Below are positions 1 to 7,084 of a stretch of 7,084 bases of DNA, piece by piece. The notes beneath the pieces were generated by a model. That model had not been told where the DNA came from. It saw nothing but the letters and a program-made list of their open reading frames with translations, and made no database searches. The position numbers were made by a program, and so were the translations under genes. Where the stretch lies: contig JBDHSU010000169.1 of NCBI GenBank assembly GCA_039808325.1, forward strand, positions 1 to 7,084. The letters run 5' to 3'. Source of the stretch: JAFKKS01 sp039808325 (GTDB taxonomy: Bacteria > Pseudomonadota > Alphaproteobacteria > Rhizobiales > Xanthobacteraceae). Every line of letters begins with the position of its first letter. The first letter of the stretch is position 1.

Positions 1-147
1 CGGACTCGCCGACCACGGCGAGCGTCTCGCCCGGCTCGATGTCGAAGGACACATCGCTCAGCGCATGCACGACGCCGACGCTGCCCGACCATCGTCCACC
101 GGTGCGGAACTCCTTCACCAGGTTCTGTGCGCGCAGGAGAGGGGCGT

Positions 148-151
<4 letters not shown>
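1..151 (-). CDS. Peptide-type ABC importer ATPase, DppF/OppF class (5' fragment)
   Basis: Only the first 50 codons are present; the gene runs off the left edge. Translation begins MNAPLLRAQNLVKEF, continues with a short loop (GGRWSGSVG, residues 18-26), then VVHALSDVSFDIEPGE at 27-42, and stops at VVGES (46-50), the opening of the Walker A loop. The loop before the 'HAL..VSF' strand is typical of the second (DppF/OppF) ATPase of peptide importers, which pairs with the DppD-type subunit to power transport on the cytoplasmic face of the membrane. The ATG overlaps the stop of the preceding ATPase gene as ATGA and there is no clear Shine-Dalgarno sequence, so translational coupling is likely. The rest (Walker A lysine, signature, Walker B, C-terminal extension) lies outside the window, so whether the gene is intact cannot be judged. 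Confidence 0.9.
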
Positions 152-1118
<967 letters not shown>

Positions 1119-1122
<4 letters not shown>

Positions 1123-1955
1123 CGCCGCTGCACCCGCGGATTAAGCGCGTCGTTGAGCCCTTCGCCCACGAGATTGATGCAGAGCACCGTCACCAGGATG
1201 GCGATGCCGGGGATCGCCGGCATCCACCAGGCGAGCCGCAGCACCGTGCGCCCGACCCCGATCATATAGCCCCACGAGATGACGTTGGGGTCGCTGAGGC
1301 CCAGGAACGACAAGCCGGACTCGGTCAGGATCGCCGTCGCGACGAGAAGCGACGAGACGACGATCACCGGCGGCAGCGCGTTCGGGAGAATCTGCCGGAT
1401 CATGATCTCGATGTCGGACATGCCGAGCGCGCGTGCGGCGAGCACATATTCGCGCTCGCGCTGCGCGATGAATTCGGCGCGCACGAGCCTCGCCACCGGT
1501 GGCCACGACACGATCCCGATCGCGATCGTCACGTTCGTCACGGATGGGCGGAAGATCGCGATGAGGACGACGGCGAGGACGAAGGACGGAATGGTCAGGA
1601 AGAAGTCGGTGCAGCGCATCAAGATGTTGTCGACCGCACGGCCGTAATAGCCGGCGGTGGCGCCGACGATCAGCCCGACGAGCGTGGCGCAGAGACTGGC
1701 GGCGATGCCGATCAGGAGGGAGACGCGCGCGCCGTGGATCAGGCCGGCGAGCATGTCGCGGCCGGAGACGTCGGTGCCGAGCCAGAAGCGCTTCGACGGC
1801 GGCGTCGAGGCGCGGCCCATCATCTCGAAAGGATCGACCGTGTAGACATACGGGCCGACGATCGCGATGAGCGTGATCGCGAGAAGGACGAACAAGGCGA
1901 CCAGCGCCGCGCGGTTGCGGCGGAAGCGGCGCCAGAAGTGGAGGAAGCCCTTCAT
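1119..1955 (-). CDS. ABC importer inner-membrane permease, DppC/OppC class
   Basis: A 278-residue integral membrane subunit that forms half of the translocation channel. An N-terminal membrane segment (about 16-38) is followed by the family block with W58, L59, G60, T61, D62, G65, R66 and D67, then further hydrophobic segments near 78-102, 118-135, 142-158, 194-216 and 246-268. The cytoplasmic EAA loop that docks on the ATPase lies at about 169-199 (EYVLAARALGMSD, invariant Gly at 178). The C-terminus carries the conserved GLNDALNPR (266-274). An ATG-initiated reading of this frame extends up to 2111, but the true start is MKGFLHFWRR at 1955: it matches the family N-terminus and overlaps the upstream permease stop as ATGA, whereas the extra 52 residues are low-complexity Arg/Ala/Pro shadow sequence over the other permease. 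No clear Shine-Dalgarno sequence is visible, consistent with coupled translation. Confidence 0.96.
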
Positions 1956-2929
1956 TGGTGCACGATCCGCGGATCGAGGAAGCCATAGAGAAGATCGACC
2001 GCGAGGTTCGCCAGGACGACCACGATGGACGAGATGAAGAGGATGCCGAGCAGGAGATTGAGGTCGCGCTGCAGCAGCGCATCGAAGACGAGCCGGCCGA
2101 GCCCCGGCCATCCGAAAACCGTTTCGATCAAGATGGAGCCGCCGAGCAGGTGGCCGACCTGCACGCCCGCCAGCGTGATCACCGGCAACAGCGCGTTGGA
2201 CGCGGCGTGAACGAGGCCGACACGCGCCTCGGAGAGCCCCTTGGCGCGGGCGGTGGTGACGAAGTCGAATGTATAGACTTCCAGCATCGAGGCGCGCATC
2301 AGCCGCGCATAGACGGCGACGTAGAACAGCGCCAGCGTGATGCTGGGCAGGATCAGGTGGCGGCCGATGTCGACGGCGCGCCCCCAGACGCTCATGTCGG
2401 TCGCGATCGTCATCATCCCGCCCGAGGGCAGGGTGCCGAACATGATGGAGAACAGGACGATCAGCATCAGGCCGAGCCAGAACTGCGGCGTCGCGTAGAC
2501 GAGCAGCGCGATGACGGAAACGATGGAGTCGACCCAGCTCCGGTGGCGCATGGCGGAGACGATGCCGAGCGCGACGCCGATCAGCAGCGCGAAGCCGATC
2601 GACACGACCATGAGCAGCAGCGTCGCCGGCACGCGCTCCGCGATCAGGTCGAAGACCGGCCGGTGCTGTACGTTGGAGAAGCCGAGGTCGAACGTCAGCA
2701 GTCGTCCGATATAGACGAAGAACTGCTGGTAAAGCGGCAGATCGAGCCCGAAGGAGCGGCGAAGCTCGGCCGTGAATTCGGCCGAGGCCCCGCCCGATTG
2801 CGCCGCGATGATGTCCGCGGCGTCTCCCGGCGCGAGATGCAGCAGGAGGAAATTGAGCGCGGCGATCGCCAGCACCACAGGAACGATCTGTAGCGTTCGC
2901 CGTATCACAAACCAGAGCGTCGCAGACAT
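1952..2929 (-). CDS. ABC importer inner-membrane permease, DppB/OppB class
   Basis: A 325-residue permease, the DppB/OppB partner of the following DppC-type gene; together they form the channel. Its N-terminus FVIRRTLQIVPVV (7-19) opens the first membrane segment (about 10-31), followed by the periplasmic part with LAPGD (32-36) and GLDLPLYQQF (61-70). Further hydrophobic segments lie near 101-125, 137-164, 191-212, 245-270 and 290-316. The EAA loop is FVTTARAKGLSEARV (223-237) with invariant G231, leading into the typical NALLPVIT (245-252). It ends in the usual LLYGFLDPR (313-321). The ATG at 2929 is the only sensible start, with a modest GGCGAG ribosome-binding sequence a few bases upstream. 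It lies 69 bases after the binding-protein stop, and its own stop overlaps the next start. Confidence 0.96.
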   Translation of the reverse strand: MSATLWFVIRRTLQIVPVVLAIAALNFLLLHLAPGDAADIIAAQSGGASAEFTAELRRSFGLDLPLYQQFFVYIGRLLTFDLGFSNVQHRPVFDLIAERVPATLLLMVVSIGFALLIGVALGIVSAMRHRSWVDSIVSVIALLVYATPQFWLGLMLIVLFSIMFGTLPSGGMMTIATDMSVWGRAVDIGRHLILPSITLALFYVAVYARLMRASMLEVYTFDFVTTARAKGLSEARVGLVHAASNALLPVITLAGVQVGHLLGGSILIETVFGWPGLGRLVFDALLQRDLNLLLGILFISSIVVVLANLAVDLLYGFLDPRIVHQ

Positions 2930-2967
2930 GACTCGCCGCTTATCGCGAAAAGAGAGGCGCGTGCGAG

Positions 2968-2993
2968 CCGATGTTGCGGCGCGATGTCATCGG
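2968..2993 (-). promoter_or_regulatory. Stem-loop/palindrome between binding-protein and permease genes
   Basis: The 69-base gap between binding-protein stop and permease start contains CCGATG (2968-2973) and CATCGG (2988-2993), able to form a 6-bp stem with a 14-base loop. Inside it lies a perfect 11-base palindrome CGATGTCATCG (2982-2992). No U-run follows, so this is not a classical terminator. It could stabilise the 3' end of the binding-protein message, as intercistronic stem-loops after binding-protein genes are known to do, or be a protein-binding site. Ten of the palindrome's bases recur in the divergent promoter region at 6109-6118. The function is inferred. Confidence 0.3.
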
Positions 2994-2998
2994 GAAGC

Positions 2999-4606
2999 TC
3001 AGTCCTTCCACACTGAATCCCAGCTCGAATACATCGAGATGCCGTTGGTGATCAGGCCGTGGATGCGCTTGTTCCAGACGTGAGTGTACGACAGCTCGAC
3101 CAGGAAAATCACCGGCAGGTCATTGTGCAGGATTTGCTGGATTTCGTCGAACTGGGCCTTGCGCGCTTTCGGGTCCATCTCCCGCGCGGCCTTGGCGAAC
3201 AACTCGTCGACGCGCGCGTTCTTGTAGCCCATCGAGTTGGTGAAGGTCGCGCCCTTCTTGATGTTCGACGACGTGAACGTGCGCTCTACGCCGATCGAGG
3301 GGTCGGAATAGTTGTGGCTGAAGGTACTGGTGATGTTGAAGTTCCAGTCGGTATAGATGGCTTTCAGCCAGCCGCCGAGGTCGAGGCTCTGCGTCTCGAC
3401 GACGATGCCGACCTTGCCGAGCTCCTGACGCACATACTCGGCGAGCCGCACCCAGTTTTCGCCGTAGGGCAGGAAGTTCTGGCTCATCTTGAAGCGGACG
3501 CCGTCGGCGCCGCGCTTGTATCCGGCCTCGTCGAGCAGGGCGTTGGCCTTCTTCGGATTGTACTCGAAGGGCTTCAGCGCCTTGTTGTAGAACACCGGGT
3601 TGGCGCTCACGATCGGCCCGGTCGCGGGCGTTCCCTGGCCGTACCAGATGACGTCCACGATCTTCTCGCGGTCGAGGACGAGGCTGATCGCCTGGCGCAC
3701 CTTGACGTCGGAGAGCGGCTTTTCGCGCATATTCACTTCGAGCCACATGTTCGGGCCGAGCGCTTCCGCGCCAGCCTTCGAGGTCTCGAGCTGCGGCAGT
3801 TTCGAAAGACGCAGGATTTCCGCCTCCGGCAGTCCGCTCATCGGCGCGAGGTCGACTTCCCCGGTTTCGACCGCGATGGCGCGCGCCGCGCCGTCGGGAA
3901 GAACGCGCAGGACGACCTGGTCGAGACACGGATGGCCTTTGCGCCAGTAGTCGGAATTGCGCTCGAGGATGATGTCGCTGCCTTTGCGCCATTCCTTGAA
4001 GCGGAACGGGCCGGTGCCGATCGGCTTCTGCATGATGTCGGCCTTGCGCACCGCGCCGGCGGTGCTCAGATCGACGCCGTCGAAGGCATGCTTGGGCATG
4101 ATCGGCGCCTCGCCCGGCTGGAACACGTTCATGAAGAACGGCACCGGGTCCTTGAGCTTGAATACGACGGTGTAGGGATCGGGTGTGTCGATGCTGGCGA
4201 CGTCGCCGAAGTAAACCTTGCCGCGCGAGTGGTAGGGCCGGATGATCTTCTCGACGCTGAATTTCACGTCCTCGGCGGTGAACGGCTTGCCGTCGTGCCA
4301 TTTCACGTCGTGGCGCAGCTTGAACGTGTAGGTGAGCTTGTCATCCGAGATCGTCCAGGATTCCGCCAGGCTCGGCTTCGGCGTCATCTCCGCGCCCTCG
4401 TAGCTCAGCAGGCTCTCGTAGATCTTGGTCGAGATGATCGCCACCGGCACCGCCGACGTGGCGATGGTGGAAAGCGCCGTCGGTTCGGGGTGATAAACGT
4501 AGGTCAGCGTGCCCCCGGTCTTGGAGCAGGATTGAGCGAGCGCCGTGCCCGCCGTCAGCGTGAGGATCGTGGCGGCGAGGGCGATCGAGTTTACGGACTT
4601 GAGCAT
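2999..4606 (-). CDS. Periplasmic ABC solute-binding protein, family 5 (peptide/opine/nickel type)
   Basis: A 535-residue exported binding protein that delivers ligand to the permeases encoded just downstream. A Sec signal peptide runs from M1 LKS through a hydrophobic core (8-20) to TALA|Q, giving cleavage after A24; there is no lipobox, so it should be soluble. The family-5 (SBP_bac_5) signature is at 80-113: LAESWTISDDKLTYTFKLRHD then VKWHDGKPFTAEDV. Other family blocks are IGTGPFRFKEW (196-206), VRQAISLVLDREKI (303-316) and YNPKKANALLDEAGY (349-363). The only cysteines, C27 and C227, could form a disulfide. At the position where di/oligopeptide-binding relatives carry an aspartate for the peptide amino terminus, this protein appears to have N432 (HNYSDP, 431-436). 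The start is set by the signal peptide and a GGAG 8 bases upstream; the frame stays open upstream but that part only shadows the peptidase gene. Confidence 0.95.
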   Translation of the reverse strand: MLKSVNSIALAATILTLTAGTALAQSCSKTGGTLTYVYHPEPTALSTIATSAVPVAIISTKIYESLLSYEGAEMTPKPSLAESWTISDDKLTYTFKLRHDVKWHDGKPFTAEDVKFSVEKIIRPYHSRGKVYFGDVASIDTPDPYTVVFKLKDPVPFFMNVFQPGEAPIMPKHAFDGVDLSTAGAVRKADIMQKPIGTGPFRFKEWRKGSDIILERNSDYWRKGHPCLDQVVLRVLPDGAARAIAVETGEVDLAPMSGLPEAEILRLSKLPQLETSKAGAEALGPNMWLEVNMREKPLSDVKVRQAISLVLDREKIVDVIWYGQGTPATGPIVSANPVFYNKALKPFEYNPKKANALLDEAGYKRGADGVRFKMSQNFLPYGENWVRLAEYVRQELGKVGIVVETQSLDLGGWLKAIYTDWNFNITSTFSHNYSDPSIGVERTFTSSNIKKGATFTNSMGYKNARVDELFAKAAREMDPKARKAQFDEIQQILHNDLPVIFLVELSYTHVWNKRIHGLITNGISMYSSWDSVWKD

Positions 4607-4614
4607 GGCGAAAT

Positions 4615-4618
4615 CTCC
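4615..4618 (-). promoter_or_regulatory. Ribosome binding site of the binding-protein gene
   Basis: GGAG on the minus strand, 8 bases before the ATG at 4606. It falls in the 19-base gap after the peptidase stop codon (TAG, 4628-4626). It decides the binding-protein start over longer in-frame alternatives that lack a signal peptide. Confidence 0.7.
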
Positions 4619-4625
4619 ATCCGAT

Positions 4626-6035
4626 CTATGTGAGAATTGACGCATGTCGCCGGATCGTTGCGCCGGAAGGCGCTCGATCCGTGTCTTCGTTGCACCAGTG
4701 CGCGATGAACGCGATGAGATGCTCGATGCAGGCGAGATATTCCGCGAGCACGATGTGCTCATCGGGTTTGTGCGCCTGCGCGATCGTTCCCGGGCCGAAA
4801 ATAATCGACGGGATTTGGCCTTGATTGACCAGATGACGCATGTCGCAGCAGAAGGTGCCGGCATGGATGCCGCTCTCGGCGCCCCTGCGCGCTAGCACCG
4901 CGCTCATTTCTTGGGCGATGGCGATGTCGCGTGGCTGCGACGTGCTGTCGTCGTGATGCAGGAATTCGAGCTTCGCCGGATGCCGCCGCAGGAGCGGGTG
5001 GCGCGCATTCGCCTCGTCGATCGCCGCGCGGAAGCGCTGCATCACGGCGACGACGTCCCCGACGTCGGGCGCGAAATAGGCGCCGCCCTTTAAGATCGCC
5101 TCGCCGGCCGTCACGGTCTCGTAGTGCCCGCCCGCGATCTTGCCCATGACCATCGAGAACGGCGCGGGGTCGCCGGCCGCGCCGGATCGGCCCTGGTTAT
5201 AGAACCGCTCGACGCCGAGCAGCGCATCCACGACGGGCGGCAGGAGCTCGATCGCGCTCACGCCGTCCTGCTCCGCCCCCTTCCAGCGCGCGCCCGGCGA
5301 GCGTGACGTCCCGGTCAGCGTCACCTGCCAGTAGAGGCCGCCCGGATGGCTGATCATGATCGTGTTGTTGGTCGGCTCCAGCACGATCGCCGCGTCGGCG
5401 CCGAACCCGCGCCGAACGGCGTCGAGCGTTCCGTTGCCGGCGTGTTCCTCGTTGACGACGCTGTGGAACACGACGTCGCCGCGCAGTTTTACGCCGGCTT
5501 CCTGGAGGTATGTGATCGCCATGAGCGCGGCGGTCATGCCTCCCTTCATATCGGAAGTGCCGCGGCCGTACATGACGCCGTCGACCACCTCGCCGCCGAA
5601 CGGATCGCGCGTCCATTGCGCCGCCGGCTCGATCGTGACCGTGTCGATATGCGCGTTGAGAACCAGGGAGCGCCCGCCCCCGCTTCCCTTCCAGACCGCG
5701 ATTACATTCGGACGGCCGTCGTAGTTGAGCACGCTCTGTAGGCCGCTGTCCCGCAGCGCCTGATGCGTCGGCAGGTCCATGTACGGCAGGATGAGGTCGT
5801 GTTCCCAGTGCGTCGGGTACTGCGCCACCGTCGGGAATGCCTCGAAGAGCGCGGCGACATCCGGCTCGGCCGTGGTGACGTCGGCGCCGAGAACGCGAAC
5901 GAGATTGGCGACCATGCGTTGTGCGTCGCCTTCCTCACCCGTGAGGCTGCGCGCGCGCACCAGCATGCGCAGCGTATCGATGCTGCGGGTCTGCTGATCC
6001 CGCGCCAGGGCAAGTGCATGCTGAAGTTGTTCCAC
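4626..6035 (-). CDS. M20-family metallopeptidase / ArgE-DapE-ACY1-like deacylase
   Basis: A cytoplasmic (no signal peptide) two-metal amidohydrolase of the M20 family, probably cleaving an amide bond of the imported compound. Counting from the GTG start (469 residues), the metal and catalytic residues are all present: H129 and D131 in LNAHIDT, bridging D162 in GRGTSDMKGG, catalytic base E196 and metal ligand E197 in NEEH, E220 in LEPT and H422 in AQAHKPDEH. The dimerisation domain spans about 235-350. The histidine it usually contributes (G-x-x-x-H) is replaced by serine 246 (TGTSRSPGARW). The start is uncertain: GTG at 6035 has GGGGG 6 bases upstream and gives a family-like N-terminus (EQLQHALALARDQQT); TTG at 6101 would add 22 residues but has no ribosome-binding sequence. 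It is first in the operon, 19 bases before the binding-protein gene. Its exact substrate is unknown; acetylornithine deacetylase or succinyl-diaminopimelate desuccinylase labels would be over-precise. Confidence 0.93.
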   Translation of the reverse strand: MEQLQHALALARDQQTRSIDTLRMLVRARSLTGEEGDAQRMVANLVRVLGADVTTAEPDVAALFEAFPTVAQYPTHWEHDLILPYMDLPTHQALRDSGLQSVLNYDGRPNVIAVWKGSGGGRSLVLNAHIDTVTIEPAAQWTRDPFGGEVVDGVMYGRGTSDMKGGMTAALMAITYLQEAGVKLRGDVVFHSVVNEEHAGNGTLDAVRRGFGADAAIVLEPTNNTIMISHPGGLYWQVTLTGTSRSPGARWKGAEQDGVSAIELLPPVVDALLGVERFYNQGRSGAAGDPAPFSMVMGKIAGGHYETVTAGEAILKGGAYFAPDVGDVVAVMQRFRAAIDEANARHPLLRRHPAKLEFLHHDDSTSQPRDIAIAQEMSAVLARRGAESGIHAGTFCCDMRHLVNQGQIPSIIFGPGTIAQAHKPDEHIVLAEYLACIEHLIAFIAHWCNEDTDRAPSGATIRRHASILT

Positions 6036-6041
6036 GGCCCG

Positions 6042-6046
6042 CCCCC
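6042..6046 (-). promoter_or_regulatory. Candidate ribosome binding site for the M20 gene
   Basis: GGGGG on the minus strand ends 6 bases before the GTG at 6035. It can pair with the 16S anti-Shine-Dalgarno CCUCC if one G-U wobble is allowed. It is the main reason for preferring this start to TTG at 6101, which is preceded only by A/T-rich sequence. Confidence 0.45.
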
Positions 6047-6100
6047 AAAGCGCATCCCCGTCCCGGAGCAAGATTTCAGGGCGGCCGTTTCGCAAAGGCA

Positions 6101-6108
6101 ATTTAAAA
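6101..6108 (-). promoter_or_regulatory. Possible -10 element for the minus-strand operon
   Basis: TTTTAAAT on the minus strand is the most -10-like sequence ahead of the M20 gene. No good -35 box lies 16-18 bases upstream, as is common for promoters that depend on a LysR-type activator. If used, transcription would start near 6094, downstream of the TTG codon at 6101, which favours the GTG start at 6035. This is a weak call from A/T composition. Confidence 0.25.
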
Positions 6109-6125
6109 CGATGTCATCATAAGAT
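6109..6125. promoter_or_regulatory. Candidate LysR-type operator in the divergent region
   Basis: Positions 6111-6125 read ATGTCATCATAAGAT, an AT-N11-AT sequence that contains the T-N11-A core of LysR-type operators; five of its seven base pairs are symmetric. Overlapping it, 6110-6118 is a perfect odd palindrome GATGTCATC, and the 10 bases from 6109 recur at 2982-2991. The site overlaps the proposed regulator -35 box, as expected for autorepression. Identity as an operator is inferred. Confidence 0.4.
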
Positions 6126-6140
6126 AATTTTTTTTATAGA
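6111..6140 (+). promoter_or_regulatory. Candidate promoter of the LysR-type regulator gene
   Basis: ATGTCA (6111-6116, four of six matches to TTGACA) and TATAGA (6135-6140, -10-like) are separated by 18 bases. Transcription would start around 6147, leaving a leader of about 20 bases. The spacer ends in eight T residues (6128-6135), a tract that can bend DNA and stands out from the GC-rich surroundings. Confidence 0.4.
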
Positions 6141-6157
6141 TTGAGCGCCGGACGAAT

Positions 6158-6164
6158 AAGGAGG
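6158..6164 (+). promoter_or_regulatory. Ribosome binding site of the LysR-type gene
   Basis: AAGGAGG, a near-perfect Shine-Dalgarno sequence, lies 4 bases before the ATG at 6169. It fixes the start of the regulator and is the strongest ribosome-binding site in the window. Confidence 0.85.
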
Positions 6165-6168
6165 CACG

Positions 6169-7065
6169 ATGCTCTACACGCAATTGCGCGCCTTTGACGC
6201 GGTTGCGCGCGAGGGAAGCTTTTCGCGCGCGGCGACCGTGCTCGGCGTGACGCAGCCGGCGCTGACGATTCAGGTGCGAGCGCTGGAGGCGTCGTACGGC
6301 ATGAAGCTGTTCCTGCGCCAAGGGCGCAACGTCACGCTCACCGAGGTTGGCCGGCGGCTTTACCGGAAGTCGCGGCAACTCGCTTCGCTCGAGGAGGAGA
6401 TCCGCAGCACTCTCGACGCTTCACAGGGAGCTGAGCGCGGCAGCTTGCGGATAGCGGTCGACGGCCCGCATATCGTGATGGGTCTGTTCGCTCGCTTCCT
6501 CGAGCGTTTTCCCAATGTGTCGCTGTCTGTCGCCGCGGGAAACACGAGCTTCGTGCGCCAGCAGCTTTTGGATCGCGCGGTCGACCTCGCGATCCTGCCC
6601 GGCATTCAGAAGCATCCGCGAATTCATGCCGTGCCGCTTTGGCATCACACCGCGGTGCTGATCGCTCCGAGCCCGCATCCCTGGGCCGGGCGGCGCGCCG
6701 TCAACATCGAGGACCTGCACGAGCAGCCGATGGTCGCGCGCGAGGAAGGCTCGATGACGCGCCGCATCGTCAACGAGGCGCTGTCGCGCGCCGGCGTCAA
6801 GCCGAAGATCGTGCTGGAACTCGGAAGCCGCGAGGCGCTTTGCGAGGCCGTCAGCGCCGGCCTCGGTCTCGGGGTGATTTGGGAGATCGAGGCGTATGGT
6901 TCCACGCGCTTTCGCACGTTGCCGTTTCGCAATGCCAAGATGCAGAGCATCGACTACGTCGCTTGCCTCAAGAGCGACCGGATGCGCCCGACGATCAAGG
7001 CTTTCTTTCAGGTCGCGGCGAGCTTGCCGGGGAAACGAACGGACATTCGCGCCCTCTGGCGCTAA
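6169..7065 (+). CDS. LysR-type transcriptional regulator
   Basis: A 298-residue regulator of standard LysR length, transcribed divergently from the transporter operon. The winged helix-turn-helix occupies about 1-60, with the recognition region SFSRAATVLGVTQPALTIQV at 17-36, followed by a linker helix (about 62-88). The effector-binding domain starts near GSLRIAVDGPH and includes REEGSMTRR and the GSREALCEAVSAGLGLGVIWE region. The opening MLYTQLRAFDAVAREGSFSR and the 'GS.TRR' and 'LGSREA' blocks resemble, from memory, the LysR clade often found beside 2-aminoethylphosphonate catabolism genes; no such enzymes are visible here. By analogy with divergent LysR genes it probably represses its own promoter and activates the neighbouring operon when its ligand is bound. 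The family is certain; ligand and clade are inferred. Confidence 0.95.
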   Translation: MLYTQLRAFDAVAREGSFSRAATVLGVTQPALTIQVRALEASYGMKLFLRQGRNVTLTEVGRRLYRKSRQLASLEEEIRSTLDASQGAERGSLRIAVDGPHIVMGLFARFLERFPNVSLSVAAGNTSFVRQQLLDRAVDLAILPGIQKHPRIHAVPLWHHTAVLIAPSPHPWAGRRAVNIEDLHEQPMVAREEGSMTRRIVNEALSRAGVKPKIVLELGSREALCEAVSAGLGLGVIWEIEAYGSTRFRTLPFRNAKMQSIDYVACLKSDRMRPTIKAFFQVAASLPGKRTDIRALWR

Positions 7066-7084
7066 AGCGTTTTTCGGTGAGGGG

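Noticed and set aside
1956..2111. 52-residue N-terminal extension of the DppC-type permease
   Set aside because: It lies over the coding end of the DppB-type gene, is rich in Arg/Ala/Pro, and is unlike the family N-terminus; the ATGA overlap marks the real start.
2935..2981. Second inverted pair CGCCGC/GCGGCG in the same gap
   Set aside because: A 6-base GC-only pair with a loop of over 30 bases is expected by chance in DNA this GC-rich.
2930..2998. Rho-independent terminator between binding-protein and permease genes
   Set aside because: A 6-bp stem can form but no U-run follows, and the downstream permease genes clearly belong to the same transport system.
3059..4633. Long plus-strand open frame opposite the binding-protein gene
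   Set aside because: It is antisense shadow coding typical of GC-rich DNA: Arg/Asp/Val-rich, no recognisable domain and fully opposite a clear gene.
4607..4864. 86-residue N-terminal extension of the binding protein
   Set aside because: It overlaps the peptidase gene in another frame and would bury the signal peptide, which starts cleanly at the ATG at 4606 with GGAG upstream.
6103..6378. Minus-strand 91-residue open frame over the regulator start
   Set aside because: It lies antisense to the LysR helix-turn-helix coding region and runs across the promoter region; no domain and no ribosome-binding site.

Overview
The window looks like chromosomal DNA from a GC-rich alphaproteobacterium, probably of the Rhizobiales type. 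This rests on the strong G/C preference at third codon positions, the GC-rich gene style and the gene set. It is a compositional inference, not a taxonomic identification.

Layout: one long minus-strand operon fills positions 1 to about 6035, and one plus-strand regulator gene fills 6169-7065. In transcription order (right to left) the operon encodes an M20-family metallopeptidase/deacylase (6035-4626), a periplasmic family-5 solute-binding protein (4606-2999), two inner-membrane permeases of the DppB and DppC types (2929-1952 and 1955-1119), a DppD-type ATPase (1122-148) and the first 50 codons of a DppF-type ATPase cut by the window edge (151-1). The spacing is tight: 19 bases between peptidase and binding protein, 69 bases between binding protein and first permease, then three consecutive ATGA stop/start overlaps. 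The divergent gene is a LysR-type regulator whose N-terminus resembles the clade often found beside 2-aminoethylphosphonate catabolism genes.

How it works together (inference): the binding protein captures a peptide-like compound in the periplasm, the two permeases and two ATPases import it, and the cytoplasmic M20 enzyme hydrolyses an amide bond in it. The LysR protein probably senses the compound or a product and controls both itself and the operon from the shared 6036-6168 region. The parts belong to known families and the overall type (peptide/opine/nickel-class ABC importer with a dedicated hydrolase) is known. The substrate cannot be named from sequence. Two pocket positions depart from the usual pattern: the binding protein seems to lack the aspartate that holds a peptide's free amino end, and the M20 enzyme has serine where most relatives have the dimerisation-domain histidine. 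Together they hint at a ligand that is not an ordinary free peptide.

No RNA genes, insertion sequences, CRISPR arrays, origins or attachment sites were seen. There is no gene-free stretch above 300 bases; the largest is the 133-base divergent promoter region. The last 19 bases (7066-7084) are too short to interpret firmly.
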